Of a DNA stretch of 64,000 nucleotides, positions 40,198-50,614 are shown piece after piece (the stretch's first letter is position 1; every line of letters starts with the position of its first letter). Source of the stretch: RGIG1828 sp045654685 (lineage in GTDB: Bacteria > Bacillota > Clostridia > UMGS1810); contig JAZONV010000023.1 in assembly GCA_045654685.1 (NCBI GenBank), positions 39,283 through 103,282 of the forward strand, written 5' to 3'. The notes beneath the pieces were generated by a model. The model saw nothing but the letters and a program-made list of their open reading frames with translations, was not told the origin of the DNA and did no database searches. Position numbers and translations under genes: made by a program.

Positions 40198-41049
40198 TTG
40201 AGTCAGCCAAAAGTACAGATAATTGTACCGGTATATAATGCCTCAAAATACATAAAAAGATGTTTTGACAGCTTGATTAATCAGACTTATACAAACTGGG
40301 AAGCCATCGTTATTGATGACTCATCAACTGACAACAGCAGAGAAATATTAAACGAATATGTGACATGTGATGAACGGTTCAAATTTGTCCCACTTGAAAA
40401 AAACCAAGGTGTGTCAAGAGTCAGGAACCTTGCTCTGTCTATGATTTGCGAAAAGTATACAGCATTTCTCGACTCTGATGATTATTGGGAACATGACATG
40501 TTGGAGATTATGGTGAAAAAGGGTGAAGAGACAGACTCGGATGTGGTGCAATGCAGATTCCTCTATGACTACCCGGGAGGCAGACAAGTGTTACCTGTGG
40601 GAGCGTTCAATAAAGATATTGAACTTGACAGAAACAACATGAAGAAGGTTTACTTCAAAATGGCAACAGGCATAAACATGAATCACGTTTGCATGAAACT
40701 CATAAAAAGCGAGCTCATTCGTGATATGCAGTTTGATACAGAATTGAAAACTGCCGAAGATCTGAATTTCTGTGTGCAGCTGTTTTCGAAAGTCTCGAAA
40801 TATTGCTTCATAAACAAGGCAATGTATCACTATTGCAGAAATGAAGACTCACTCACCGGCAAAGGTCTTGGAGTAAAGGAAAAACTGAAAGCAAACCGCA
40901 GAGTTTCCAAAACCATGATTGCACAACTTCCCGCCTGGGGAAAACACAATTTATATTGGCGTATTCTCTGTTTTATGAGACCGTATACCATAATATTATC
41001 AAAAGTAATAAGAACGGCAAGAGAAAAACTTTTCTCACAAAATAATTGA
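40198..41049 (+). CDS. Family 2 glycosyltransferase
   Basis: 283 aa, TTG start behind AAAGGAGA. A GT-A fold is evident: VQIIVPVYNASKYIKRCFDSLINQTYTNWE, VIDDSSTDNS, AFLDSDDYWE (the DxD motif) and later TAEDLNFCVQLF. It transfers a sugar from a nucleotide sugar to a lipid-linked glycan on the inner membrane face. It is the first gene of the operon, right behind the promoter at 40072. Confidence 0.92.
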   Translation: MSQPKVQIIVPVYNASKYIKRCFDSLINQTYTNWEAIVIDDSSTDNSREILNEYVTCDERFKFVPLEKNQGVSRVRNLALSMICEKYTAFLDSDDYWEHDMLEIMVKKGEETDSDVVQCRFLYDYPGGRQVLPVGAFNKDIELDRNNMKKVYFKMATGINMNHVCMKLIKSELIRDMQFDTELKTAEDLNFCVQLFSKVSKYCFINKAMYHYCRNEDSLTGKGLGVKEKLKANRRVSKTMIAQLPAWGKHNLYWRILCFMRPYTIILSKVIRTAREKLFSQNN

Positions 41050-41070
41050 TTTGAAATGGAGAGATTTTAA

Positions 41071-42480
41071 ATGTCTAAAAAAGCAAAAGTTCGTAACATG
41101 AGAAATGAGTATCGTCACTCGTTTTTCTGGAATCTGGTGATTCTGACAGTATTGGTTTTTGTGGGTGATTACATTTTGCCTCAGACCGGTCCCATCGGAG
41201 ACAGAACCATGTTGCTTCTGTACATATTGGATTCTGTAACAACTCTTTTATTTATGTACTGGATGGAAAAATATAACATTACAATATCCGGAATTTATGA
41301 AAGCACGCTTATAACAGTTCTGTCTTGTATATATACATTCTGCATATTCACTCTTGTAAATCTACTCTTTTTCACATCATTGAAAAAATTTATGGCAGAT
41401 ATATGCTTTATGTTTGGAAAAATTGCAGTTATATTCCTGAATGACCTTCTTTTGTGGCTCATAAGAAACTGCAAAGCATTCTTTACAAAACCGAAACTTT
41501 TGGTTGTAGGTACATTTTCAAAAGACTTCAACAGAATGAAGAGAATCAAATACGGAGTCTTAAAAAATTATGACTCCTGGTATGAAAACATTGAAGCAAT
41601 GACCTTTGATGAAGCAAAAGATTTTATATATAATGAATTCGGGAAATATGATGCAATATGTGTCCTTGATGACCTTTCGGAAGAAATCTACTCTGAAGCC
41701 GTAAGCAGAACAATGGAGCTCAACAAAGACCTCTTTATTGTACCAAAGCTCATTGATGTTGGTAAAACCAATGCAAGGCTCGTTCGTTTTGATGATGTGC
41801 TCACTTTATATATGCCTGAAAAAGCACTTTCAAAGCCCGAAAAATTCCTGAAACGTGTGATTGATCTGGTGCTTGCTTCAATAGGAATGATTATTGCCGC
41901 AATCCCCATGGCTGTTATTGCAATTGCAATAAAAATCACATCCCCCGGCCCTGTATTTTACAGTCAGTTGAGACTCACTCAAAACAAAAAAGAATTCAAC
42001 ATCTACAAATTCCGTACAATGATTCCGGATGCTGAAAAATTAAGCGGTCCGAAATTTGCAGAAAAAGACGACCCCAGAATCACCCCCATCGGTAAAATTC
42101 TTCGTGCTTGCAGACTCGATGAGTTGCCACAGATAATCAACATTTTAAAAGGCGACATGAGTATTGTGGGACCAAGACCTGAAAGACCGGTGTTTGTTGA
42201 ACAGTTTGAACAGGAAATAGAAAATTACGACTACAGATTCGAAGTGAAAGCCGGACTTACCAGCCTTTCCCATGTGTATGGAAGATATTCTACATATATC
42301 CACGACAGAACATATTATGACCTTTTCTATATAACACACTACTCATTATTATTGGATTTTAAAATCATATTACTCACAACAAAAACCATGTTTTTGAAAT
42401 CTGCAGCAGAAGGAGAAGATGATTTCAAAGTTAAAACTGTTGCAGAAAAAACCGAGGAGGCGAAGTTGGTTGAAAAATAA
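41071..42480 (+). CDS. Priming sugar-phosphate transferase (WcaJ/PssY-type)
   Basis: 469 aa. N-terminal membrane helices (four, residues about 15-130), a CoA-binding-like middle, then the bacterial sugar-transferase domain: KRVIDLVLASIGMIIAAIP (reentrant helix), SPGPVFYSQLRLTQNKKEFNIYKFRTM, DELPQIINILKGDMSIVGPRPE. It attaches the first sugar phosphate to undecaprenyl phosphate and so starts each repeat unit. Its end overlaps the next gene's start by 11 nt. Confidence 0.93.
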   Translation: MSKKAKVRNMRNEYRHSFFWNLVILTVLVFVGDYILPQTGPIGDRTMLLLYILDSVTTLLFMYWMEKYNITISGIYESTLITVLSCIYTFCIFTLVNLLFFTSLKKFMADICFMFGKIAVIFLNDLLLWLIRNCKAFFTKPKLLVVGTFSKDFNRMKRIKYGVLKNYDSWYENIEAMTFDEAKDFIYNEFGKYDAICVLDDLSEEIYSEAVSRTMELNKDLFIVPKLIDVGKTNARLVRFDDVLTLYMPEKALSKPEKFLKRVIDLVLASIGMIIAAIPMAVIAIAIKITSPGPVFYSQLRLTQNKKEFNIYKFRTMIPDAEKLSGPKFAEKDDPRITPIGKILRACRLDELPQIINILKGDMSIVGPRPERPVFVEQFEQEIENYDYRFEVKAGLTSLSHVYGRYSTYIHDRTYYDLFYITHYSLLLDFKIILLTTKTMFLKSAAEGEDDFKVKTVAEKTEEAKLVEK

Positions 42481-43921
42481 TACCAAGAATAATACCAAGG
42501 TCTTGAAAAGAGTATTATACAGAAGCAAAATAACAAGATTTAAAAAGATAATTGCTCTGATGCTTGTCTTTGGCATTGTGTCTTCTCTTGCTTATTTTTG
42601 CAAATACGCCTATGTTGAATATGCCGTTTCAAGAGCTCATGTAATTCTTAACTATCCGGAAATTGCCGAATCAAAGTATCCTGACGGAAGCAGATTTACA
42701 TATTATGATTTTATATGTGATGAAAACCTAAATGGAGCACTTGAAATTATGCAGTCCAAAGGGAAGTATAAAAACTTCACCGTTGATGACATTCGCGACA
42801 ACTTCTACATATACAGCTATTTGAACGGTTCAGCCGGAGCATCAGTAACAAGTGCAAGAAGCGAAGGTAACGACTTCAGTTATGTTGCAAATGAGTATAA
42901 AATCACATTTATACAGCCCCATGACTATAAGAGTAAAAATCTTGTCTCAAAATTGTTCGGCAAGGATCTCAGCGGAGAATTTCTTGAAGCCCTTGTTGAA
43001 GTCAACAGAAAGAAAATGGCGGAAACTCTCGGAGGCGCTGACGGGTTCAAGTTGATTACCGAACCCATAAGTGTCGGCAACTATGACTATAGCGAAGAGG
43101 TCAATGTTTATAAAACAAAAATCAGTAATATTACTGCATATCTTAAATATCTCGATAATCAGCAGCCCGACTTCGTTTCAAAAACAACCGGTCTCACACT
43201 CAACGACATTAAAGGTATGTATACATTTTTAGTTTCAGATGCCCTTGACGGAATCAATAATTTTGTTGAATCATCAGGAATATCCAAGGATCTGAAACAA
43301 ACTACCAACAAAATAAATGTCAATATTGAAAACAACAGACTAAAATATAACAAAGCTCTTTCAAAAGTTGAAATCAACGATTTTGCAATGCAGAACTATG
43401 ATCAGACATTTACAGAAAACCTGATAAATGTCATTCAGAACGAGCAATATGGTCTGTATCAGGCAAGACCGAAGACTGCTTTTGATACAATTGCACATCA
43501 GAAATATGAATCGGATGAAAGCGTATCAGAATATGAAACAAAGATTGATATTTTCGAAAACGAACTTGACATTTACAAAAATGTTATTACAACTCCCGAA
43601 GAGCATGACAGACTCATCGAAAAATGTGATAATCTGATAAAAGATTTTGAAAATGAATATGCAAAGCTTACCGAAACATCAAACAAAGTTATTGAAGAAT
43701 ACTTCAACTCTATCAACAAAAACTACATCACAGCAAAAATAACTCATAAAGGTTTGATTAACAAAAGTGCTATTGTAAAGTGCGGAATTGCTTTTGCATT
43801 GGGTGTTGTGATTGCGTTTGTTGCAGGAATAATGTATATATCAATTAAAGATAAACGCAGCATAAACAAAAAGAAAAAACTTATTGCTGAAATCAAGAAA
43901 AACAACCGGGAGGAGGCGTAA
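42470..43921 (+). CDS. Wzz-like membrane protein, likely polysaccharide co-polymerase
   Basis: 483 aa from a TTG at 42470 behind GAGGAGG; an ATG at 42419 lies inside the preceding gene without a site. One membrane helix near residues 28-50 (IIALMLVFGIVSSLAYF) and another near 445-465 (CGIAFALGVVIAFVAGIMYI) flank a large, partly coiled-coil extracytoplasmic region. This is the two-helix layout of chain-length regulators. There is no kinase domain. It is adjacent to and topologically like the next protein, which adds an EAL domain. Confidence 0.75.
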   Translation: MKNNTKNNTKVLKRVLYRSKITRFKKIIALMLVFGIVSSLAYFCKYAYVEYAVSRAHVILNYPEIAESKYPDGSRFTYYDFICDENLNGALEIMQSKGKYKNFTVDDIRDNFYIYSYLNGSAGASVTSARSEGNDFSYVANEYKITFIQPHDYKSKNLVSKLFGKDLSGEFLEALVEVNRKKMAETLGGADGFKLITEPISVGNYDYSEEVNVYKTKISNITAYLKYLDNQQPDFVSKTTGLTLNDIKGMYTFLVSDALDGINNFVESSGISKDLKQTTNKINVNIENNRLKYNKALSKVEINDFAMQNYDQTFTENLINVIQNEQYGLYQARPKTAFDTIAHQKYESDESVSEYETKIDIFENELDIYKNVITTPEEHDRLIEKCDNLIKDFENEYAKLTETSNKVIEEYFNSINKNYITAKITHKGLINKSAIVKCGIAFALGVVIAFVAGIMYISIKDKRSINKKKKLIAEIKKNNREEA

Positions 43922-43923
43922 CA

Positions 43924-46140
43924 ATGGGACTTTTAAGTATAACCGAGATGATACGGATTCTTAAAAAATACTTTTTGCAAATAGTTGCAATATCTATTGC
44001 AGTTGCACTCCTTGGCGGATATGCCGTGACAACCATGCAAACTTACACATGCGTTCTGGGATTTAAGTATAATCACGCCGAAGCAGCTGAAGGGCTTGCT
44101 CCCGACGGTGAAACAAAGCTTGACCCTTATGAAATCCAAAATCCTGTTGTTATCAAGGCTGCTCTCGACAATATGGGTGTTGGCAAAGATAAGGATGACG
44201 ACAAAGAACTCAGCGTGAAAGGAATTCGTCAGGACATTACAATCAATAAGGTTGTGACTGAACTTGATAAGGAAGTTTCAAAATCCGCCGCACTTCTTGG
44301 TGAAAAATATGATGTGGTTGCTACTGAATATGAAATGAAATTCACCTATGATGCATCTCTGGGAGATGAATTTGGTCCAAAAATGTTCAGCAACATCATA
44401 AAGGCCTATGATGAAGTTCTTTTAGCAAAATATTATCATAAAAAAACAATTGAAGATTTTGCAAAAATCGTAAAAGATTCTGATGCTGACTACATAGTAA
44501 TTGCCGATTCCATGAGCACAAGCATAGATAATATTATAGCTTCTTTAGACGAACTTGCAGGCTACTATCCCGAGTATCGTTCAAAAAATACCGGCTATAC
44601 TTTCTCCGAGCTTTCTGTGCTTTATCAGAATTTAAGAGAAACACAATATGCTAAATATTATGGTAATATCTGTGCCGGAAACCTTGCAAAAGACAGCGAA
44701 ATGGTAATCAAGAGTTATCAGGCTAAAATCAAAGAGCTCAAAGAAGATTGGGACTACAAAAGCAAAGTTGCAGATAAATATAAGAATGAAATCAAAACAT
44801 TCTATGATTCATATAAGGAAGCCGGACTCTATCGTCAGGCAGAAAAGGTTCAGCAAAATGTTGATTCAACCAACAACCGTGATCAGGATGTTTTGGAAGA
44901 TGTGGACCTTGAAGAATACACAAACACCTATGATGACATTATAATAAGTTATGTTAACAATGCCGCTGATTCAACCAATGCCCTTCATTCAATTGATTAT
45001 TATAACAACATTGTGGAATCATATTTAGATGATAATGTTTCAGATAATGTGAAGAAACAGTTAATCGAGAAAAATGACATAATCCTGGATGAGATTGCAG
45101 TTTTGTCAGCAAAATATAGTGATATAGCCAACAGAACAATTAATGAACTGTACGCTGAAAAAGTAAATACCGACCTTGAATATCTTATACTTCCTGAAGT
45201 GACAGCGGACAAACCCGTTACACTCCTTGCAGTATTCCTGATGATGCTCACCTTCGGTATGCTTGTTATTCTGGCTCTTGTGTACGAAATTGTTAAAAAA
45301 CATATTGATCCCGAAGCACTTCGCAAGGGAATGGAAAAAGAACCTGAAAAGAAAATTGAAATTGACACATCCGATATGGATGAATTGCACCAGTTGCTCT
45401 ATCAGCAATATATGGACGATTTTTCAGAATTCTATCTGGTTTATCAGCCTATGGTTTCCAGCGACGAAAACTCCGGTGCTGAACACAAAGAAGTGTTTAT
45501 AAGGTGGCAAAGTCCTCAATTCGGCATGGTTCCTCCCGGGAAAATTATCAATTGCGTTTCCGATTTTGGAATATTCAAGCAATTGAATGACTGGATTATA
45601 GGATCTGTAACAAACGACCTTGCACAAATGAAGGAAGAAGGAAAACAACTTCCCGTAATACATATCAACTGTCCATATAATGAAATAAGCGACTTTGCAA
45701 TTATAGACATAATTATAAATCATCTGTCAGAGAAGAAAATTTCTGCCAAAAATATTTGTCTTGAACTTGTAGGCAAAGATGTTTCATCTGCACTTGAAGA
45801 TATTATGTTACTGGAAGAAATGGGTGTTCAAATCTGTATTGACAGATTTGAAAATTCCAAAGAAGACCGCGAAATATTAAGCGTTGTGAAACCCGGATAT
45901 ATCAAAATGAGTCTTGACATATTGAATTCTGATATGTATGCAACATCAGATGATGATGTTATGGAAGCATCAGAGAATATGGTTTCATATTTAAAAAATG
46001 TTATTGAACAATGCCACGAAAACAACATAAAGACATGTATTTGCGGAATAGAGAAAAAGAACCAGGATGAACTGGCAAATCAGATGGGATTCGATTTTAA
46101 ACAAGGCTATTTCTACGGAAAACCCGAAAAGAAAAAATAA
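43924..46140 (+). CDS. Wzz-like protein fused to a degenerate EAL domain
   Basis: 738 aa, GGAGGAGG before the ATG. N-terminal helix (about 18-38), a roughly 400-residue extracytoplasmic part with coiled coils, a second helix (about 425-447), then a cytoplasmic EAL-type domain (about 490-735). EAL enzymes hydrolyse cyclic di-GMP. Here the motif reads EVFIRW in place of EAL-x-R, the DDFG-x-G loop reads DRFENS and the later lysine/glutamate motifs are changed, while the ending GFDFKQGYFYGKP is kept. It is therefore probably a cyclic di-GMP receptor rather than an enzyme, coupling the messenger to polymer length or export. The HD-GYP protein at 51556 is in the same operon. Confidence 0.85.
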   Translation: MGLLSITEMIRILKKYFLQIVAISIAVALLGGYAVTTMQTYTCVLGFKYNHAEAAEGLAPDGETKLDPYEIQNPVVIKAALDNMGVGKDKDDDKELSVKGIRQDITINKVVTELDKEVSKSAALLGEKYDVVATEYEMKFTYDASLGDEFGPKMFSNIIKAYDEVLLAKYYHKKTIEDFAKIVKDSDADYIVIADSMSTSIDNIIASLDELAGYYPEYRSKNTGYTFSELSVLYQNLRETQYAKYYGNICAGNLAKDSEMVIKSYQAKIKELKEDWDYKSKVADKYKNEIKTFYDSYKEAGLYRQAEKVQQNVDSTNNRDQDVLEDVDLEEYTNTYDDIIISYVNNAADSTNALHSIDYYNNIVESYLDDNVSDNVKKQLIEKNDIILDEIAVLSAKYSDIANRTINELYAEKVNTDLEYLILPEVTADKPVTLLAVFLMMLTFGMLVILALVYEIVKKHIDPEALRKGMEKEPEKKIEIDTSDMDELHQLLYQQYMDDFSEFYLVYQPMVSSDENSGAEHKEVFIRWQSPQFGMVPPGKIINCVSDFGIFKQLNDWIIGSVTNDLAQMKEEGKQLPVIHINCPYNEISDFAIIDIIINHLSEKKISAKNICLELVGKDVSSALEDIMLLEEMGVQICIDRFENSKEDREILSVVKPGYIKMSLDILNSDMYATSDDDVMEASENMVSYLKNVIEQCHENNIKTCICGIEKKNQDELANQMGFDFKQGYFYGKPEKKK

Positions 46141-46161
46141 TCTGACAAAGGAGAGTTTGAT

Positions 46162-47022
46162 ATGAAAAAGTTGAAAATTGTACTTTTAACATTTCTGATT
46201 TTGATAATATCTTCTCTCCTGTTGATGTTTATCAATGACAAAATGAACCAAAAGGTTGCAATTACCGAATATACATTTTCTCACCAAAATGTTCCTCCCG
46301 CCTTTGACGGGTGCAAATTTATGGTTCTTTCTGATTTGCATGAGGCAGATTTCAAAGAACAGATAACAGAGCACATAAGGAATTCAAAGCCTGAATTTTT
46401 GCTATTTGTCGGAGATATGGTTCAGCTCCCCGGGACAACGGCAGATAAAGCCATTGAAATCGCAAGAGAGTCTATCAAATTGGGTGTTCCCGTTTATGCA
46501 GTAAGCGGAAACCACGAAAGACAATGCGGAGAATATTATGAGCTGGTTGACAAATTCTGGGCCGAGGATATATATCTTCTTGAAAACGGAAGTGTCAAGA
46601 TTGAAAAGAATGGAGAAAGTATATTCTTAGTTGGAATAAAAGATCCAAGACACAATATTGTAACTGATGAAAAAAAGAAGATAATTCGCTCAAACATTGA
46701 ATACGAGTTATCTAAAGAAGATTTATTTACAATTCTCCTGAGCCACCGTGCAGATTTATATCCTGATATAAAGGATACGGGAGTTGACCTGATTGTATCG
46801 GGACATCTTCACGGCGGAATAATAAGACTTCCCATTGTGGGAGGTATTATAGGCAGGGATGATGAAGGGAAAAAGAATTGGTTACCGAAGTATGAATATG
46901 GTGTTATTAAAGAGGGGAAATCTGCCACAATGATTGTAAGTGGCGGATGCGACAAAAATCCTCAAAAGAGAAGATTTTTCAATCCGCCGGAAGTGCTTCT
47001 TATAACTTTAGAAAGAGAGTAA
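46162..47022 (+). CDS. Membrane-anchored metallophosphoesterase
   Basis: 286 aa. N-terminal helix (residues 5-24), then a calcineurin-like fold with VLSDLHEADF, LFVGDMVQ, SGNHERQCG, LLSHRADLY and VSGHLHGGIIRLP: all five metal-binding blocks. It belongs to the YkuE/YaeI-like branch, which acts on membrane or lipid-linked phosphates. In this operon it may recycle a lipid carrier or trim the polymer; inferred from context. Confidence 0.92.
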   Translation: MKKLKIVLLTFLILIISSLLLMFINDKMNQKVAITEYTFSHQNVPPAFDGCKFMVLSDLHEADFKEQITEHIRNSKPEFLLFVGDMVQLPGTTADKAIEIARESIKLGVPVYAVSGNHERQCGEYYELVDKFWAEDIYLLENGSVKIEKNGESIFLVGIKDPRHNIVTDEKKKIIRSNIEYELSKEDLFTILLSHRADLYPDIKDTGVDLIVSGHLHGGIIRLPIVGGIIGRDDEGKKNWLPKYEYGVIKEGKSATMIVSGGCDKNPQKRRFFNPPEVLLITLERE

Positions 47023-47030
47023 GTTGGATT

Positions 47031-48023
47031 ATGGGGAAAATATTTTTTGTAATACCTATATATAATGTTGAGGATTATCTCAAAAGATGTGTGGATTCCG
47101 TTCTGTCACAAACATATCCAAATGTGGATATTATCCTTGTTGACGACGGTTCTCCCGACAATTGTCCGAAGATTTGTGATGAACTTTCCCAACTGCATGA
47201 AAACATTACTGTTATACACAAGCCAAACGGCGGGCTGTCCGATGCAAGAAATGCAGGGATAAAGTATGTCATGGAAGTTGCTGACGATGATGATTACTTA
47301 ACTTTCTTGGATTCAGACGACTTTGTTCATGTTGATTATGCCAAGGTGATGATAGAACTTTGTGAAAATAACATGTGCGACGTTGCGCAATCAGACTATG
47401 AAAAAGGTACAAATGAAACTTTTTCTGACAATCATATTAAAAAGAAAATAGAAATTACCGAATCATACAATGCACTTCTTGGATATCGACTCAAATCATC
47501 CTCATGTGCAAAAATCTATAAAGTGAAAGTTTTCAGAGGTCTTCTGTACCCACTCGGCAAAATCAACGAAGATGAATTTGTGACATACCGTGCAGTTTTT
47601 AACGGCAGAAAAACTGCTCTTACAAACGAAAAACTATATTACTATTTCCAACACGGAACCAGCATTATGGATAATGTGGCAAAGAGAACCAAGAACAATC
47701 CGCACAGGTATGACTTTATGGATGCATACGGTGAAAGAATCAGCTTTTTTGAAGAAAAAAATATGCCTGACCAGGTTATGAAAACCAAAGAAAAAATATG
47801 CACCGACATAATTTTGAGATACTGTGAGCAGATGTTTTTGAAAAAAGAAAACCGTGACACAGACTGCCAGAACGGTACATATATGCGAATATACAGAGAA
47901 AACTTTAAGGATATGATAAAAAGACGCGGAATTTCTCTAAAGAAAAAACTCATGTATATTGCATTTTATATAATGCCATATTCAGGCGTTATTATGGGCA
48001 AAATATTTACCTTAAGGAAATGA
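47031..48023 (+). CDS. Family 2 glycosyltransferase
   Basis: 330 aa from ATG 47031; an earlier in-frame start at 46947 lies inside the phosphoesterase gene. It has FFVIPIYNVEDYLKRCVDSV, ILVDDGSPDNCP, GLSDARNAG and FLDSDDFVH, then INEDEFVTYRAVF. It adds a sugar to the repeat unit. Confidence 0.92.
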   Translation: MGKIFFVIPIYNVEDYLKRCVDSVLSQTYPNVDIILVDDGSPDNCPKICDELSQLHENITVIHKPNGGLSDARNAGIKYVMEVADDDDYLTFLDSDDFVHVDYAKVMIELCENNMCDVAQSDYEKGTNETFSDNHIKKKIEITESYNALLGYRLKSSSCAKIYKVKVFRGLLYPLGKINEDEFVTYRAVFNGRKTALTNEKLYYYFQHGTSIMDNVAKRTKNNPHRYDFMDAYGERISFFEEKNMPDQVMKTKEKICTDIILRYCEQMFLKKENRDTDCQNGTYMRIYRENFKDMIKRRGISLKKKLMYIAFYIMPYSGVIMGKIFTLRK

Positions 48024-49246
48024 CGGGTGATACTGTGAATAATAATTCTGAAAATAAAATCAAACTGTTGGTCTGCTTTATTCAGGCACATATCGGCGGT
48101 GCAATGACATCCCTTGTAAATTTTTTGAATGCTCTGGATACTGACAAATATGATGTTGATGTTATGTTTTATGAAAACGACGGAAGACATGGCATAAAAG
48201 AGAGCATCAACATATTACCGCAAGGAAAGATGCACAAGAGTTTCTCTCTTTCAAACATATTAAAAAAGATAAGCTCTCCGGCATATGTCCGGGCGGTTAT
48301 ACAGGACAAATACTATAAATATGTTAAGAAAAACAAAAGAAAAGCAGTTCAGATTATGTCAAAGCAAGGTTGCAAATATTCAAGAAGTCTGGACAAAGAA
48401 TATGATATTGCTGTAGCATACGAATTTACATGGTGCATGAACTATGTCATGGAAAGGGTTAAAGCTAAAAAGAAAATCCTGTGGCATCATGTGGAATTTG
48501 AAAAATCAGGCATGGATTTCAAAGTGGACAAAAAATCTCTTGATAATGCTGATACCCTTGTATTTGTGAGTGAAGACTGCATGGCAAGTTATGGCAGAAA
48601 TCACCCTGAACACAAAAACAAACTCAGATTTGTACCAAACCTTTTGTCATCGGAGTATGTGAGAGCAAAAGGTGACGAGGAAGATGTGAGTTTACCTTTT
48701 GAAGAAAACGACGGAATTGTGAGATTTTTGACAGTTGCCCGAATCAGTTTCGAGCACAAAGGTCTCGACAGAGCGGTAAAGGCTTTTTCGAAGTTGAAAA
48801 AAGATGGACTTCTTGACAACGTACGATGGGTCATTGTCGGAAAAGGTCGCGATGAAGAAAAACTCATGGCAATGATAAAAGAAGAAGGTCTTCAGGACGT
48901 TATATACCCCATAGGCGTAAGGACAAATCCCATCCCCTATCTGAAAAAAGCAGATTGTTTCCTTTTGCCCTCAAGACATGAAGGCAAACCTATGGTCATT
49001 ACAGAGAGTTTCATAATGGGTGTGGTTCCAGTTGTGACAGAATATACATCCGCACACGAACAAATCAGGGACGGCGTGGATGGACTTGTATTTGAAAATA
49101 ATGACAATGCTCTTTATGAGGGACTAAAAAAGGTGATTGAAAATCCAAAAATGCTGGATGAGCTGAAAAACAATATCATAAACACAGATTACGGCAACGA
49201 AAAGGAAATAAAGGCGTTTGACGAAATTATTGAAGAACTGATGTAA
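48020..49246 (+). CDS. Family 1 (GT4-type) glycosyltransferase
   Basis: 408 aa. The ATG at 48020 overlaps the previous stop (ATGA); a GTG at 48035 behind GGGTGA is an alternative. GT-B fold: FIQAHIGGAMTSLVNFLNAL at the N-terminus, FLTVARISFEHKGLDRAVKAF and SRHEGKPMVITESFIMGVVPVVT (the E-x7-E donor site). Confidence 0.92.
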   Translation: MTGDTVNNNSENKIKLLVCFIQAHIGGAMTSLVNFLNALDTDKYDVDVMFYENDGRHGIKESINILPQGKMHKSFSLSNILKKISSPAYVRAVIQDKYYKYVKKNKRKAVQIMSKQGCKYSRSLDKEYDIAVAYEFTWCMNYVMERVKAKKKILWHHVEFEKSGMDFKVDKKSLDNADTLVFVSEDCMASYGRNHPEHKNKLRFVPNLLSSEYVRAKGDEEDVSLPFEENDGIVRFLTVARISFEHKGLDRAVKAFSKLKKDGLLDNVRWVIVGKGRDEEKLMAMIKEEGLQDVIYPIGVRTNPIPYLKKADCFLLPSRHEGKPMVITESFIMGVVPVVTEYTSAHEQIRDGVDGLVFENNDNALYEGLKKVIENPKMLDELKNNIINTDYGNEKEIKAFDEIIEELM

Positions 49247-49260
49247 AGGAGGTGGCAAAG

Positions 49261-50601
49261 GTGAAAGCATTTGCTTTGCTTGATATTCCGGATAGTATTG
49301 GCGACAAAAAAGCGATTTTTAAAAGAAGGTTTTTTGACATTGTATATCTTCTCGGTTTTTTGTGTGCTCTCATCCCCGGTCCTTTGCCCCAGTTATCCTC
49401 TGTTGCTTCTCTCCTGTTGATGGGATGCATTGCAATAAGCTTTTTCGATGAAAATTTCTACCTTTACATGGCTCTTTTTATATATTTGAGATACAGATTA
49501 CTGCTTGGTGATACACCTGCATACAGACTTTATTCCTATCTTGTTGTACTTAAATTTCTGATAGATCTTCCCAAAACGAAGTTCCGTATTGCATTTTTAC
49601 CTGCCATGTTTGTGTTTTTAATGCACAGTCTTTTTGCAACAAGCAGGTTTGAAAATTTGAGAATAGGTCTTAATGTTATTGTTGACTGTGTTCTTGTATA
49701 CATAATTCTATTAAAACTATACTCCGACAAACGTCTTATGAGAAAATTTATTTTCACATTTATGCTTGGAGGACTTGCATCGGGAATTTTCGGATGGACA
49801 AATGACGAATTTTCAAAAGCCATAAACATCAGCGGTGCCGGAGCCCAAAAGGTAACAAGAAATTTCGGGGCGTTGAGCGATGCCAACTTTGCAGGGCTTT
49901 TCTACAGTCTTTGTATTATATGTACTGTTACCGTTAAGGGGCTGTCAATATGGGTAAAAGGTGCTTTTCTTGCACTTTTTGCGGTGATGCTTCTTGAAAC
50001 CGCATCCCTTTCTGCACTCCTGATGCTATTTACGATTGGCGTTTTGCTTATAATATTAAAATTCCGTTCAAAATCATTTTTCATACTTACCGGCGGATTT
50101 ATCCTTCTTGTAATTGGTGTGGCAATAATTCTCTCTGTTCCGCAACTGAGGGAAATAGATGCCATATCAGGACTTATAATCCGTATAACCGAAAAACTTT
50201 CATATATTCCCCGTGGACGTTGGGACCTATTGACCACCGACAGATGGGATATCTGGCAGGAAGCAATTGCAAGATTTTCCGAAAAAGGATTATGGGGAAG
50301 ACTTATGGGCGGAAGCGTTGTTACGGTTATGGTTATAGACTACAGCGTAATGTCTATTGCATGTCACAATTCCTACCTGCAAAGTGTGCTAAATTTTGGT
50401 CTGTTGGGCACGGTGGTAGTGTATATCCCGTTATTAATCGTATTTGTACGCAGACTTATCAGACATTTTTCAAACAAGCCGGGTTATGAATATGAAGATT
50501 TATCAATGCTTCGGATAATTTTTTCATTTGCGTTTATTGTATTTGGTTTTACGGTGGACTTTTTCATTGACTGGCCATTTATGCTTTTATATTTTATTTA
50601 A
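49261..50601 (+). CDS. Wzy-type polymerase / O-antigen ligase-like protein
   Basis: 446 aa, GTG at 49261 behind AAAGGAGG. Ten or more hydrophobic segments, with a large loop between the later helices containing RGRWDLLTTDRWDIWQEAI, then ACHNSYLQSVLNFGLLG: the H-N-x-(Y/F) motif of Wzy_C proteins. It would polymerise repeat units outside the membrane. Confidence 0.88.
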   Translation: MKAFALLDIPDSIGDKKAIFKRRFFDIVYLLGFLCALIPGPLPQLSSVASLLLMGCIAISFFDENFYLYMALFIYLRYRLLLGDTPAYRLYSYLVVLKFLIDLPKTKFRIAFLPAMFVFLMHSLFATSRFENLRIGLNVIVDCVLVYIILLKLYSDKRLMRKFIFTFMLGGLASGIFGWTNDEFSKAINISGAGAQKVTRNFGALSDANFAGLFYSLCIICTVTVKGLSIWVKGAFLALFAVMLLETASLSALLMLFTIGVLLIILKFRSKSFFILTGGFILLVIGVAIILSVPQLREIDAISGLIIRITEKLSYIPRGRWDLLTTDRWDIWQEAIARFSEKGLWGRLMGGSVVTVMVIDYSVMSIACHNSYLQSVLNFGLLGTVVVYIPLLIVFVRRLIRHFSNKPGYEYEDLSMLRIIFSFAFIVFGFTVDFFIDWPFMLLYFI

Positions 50602-50614
50602 ACAAGGTGATAAT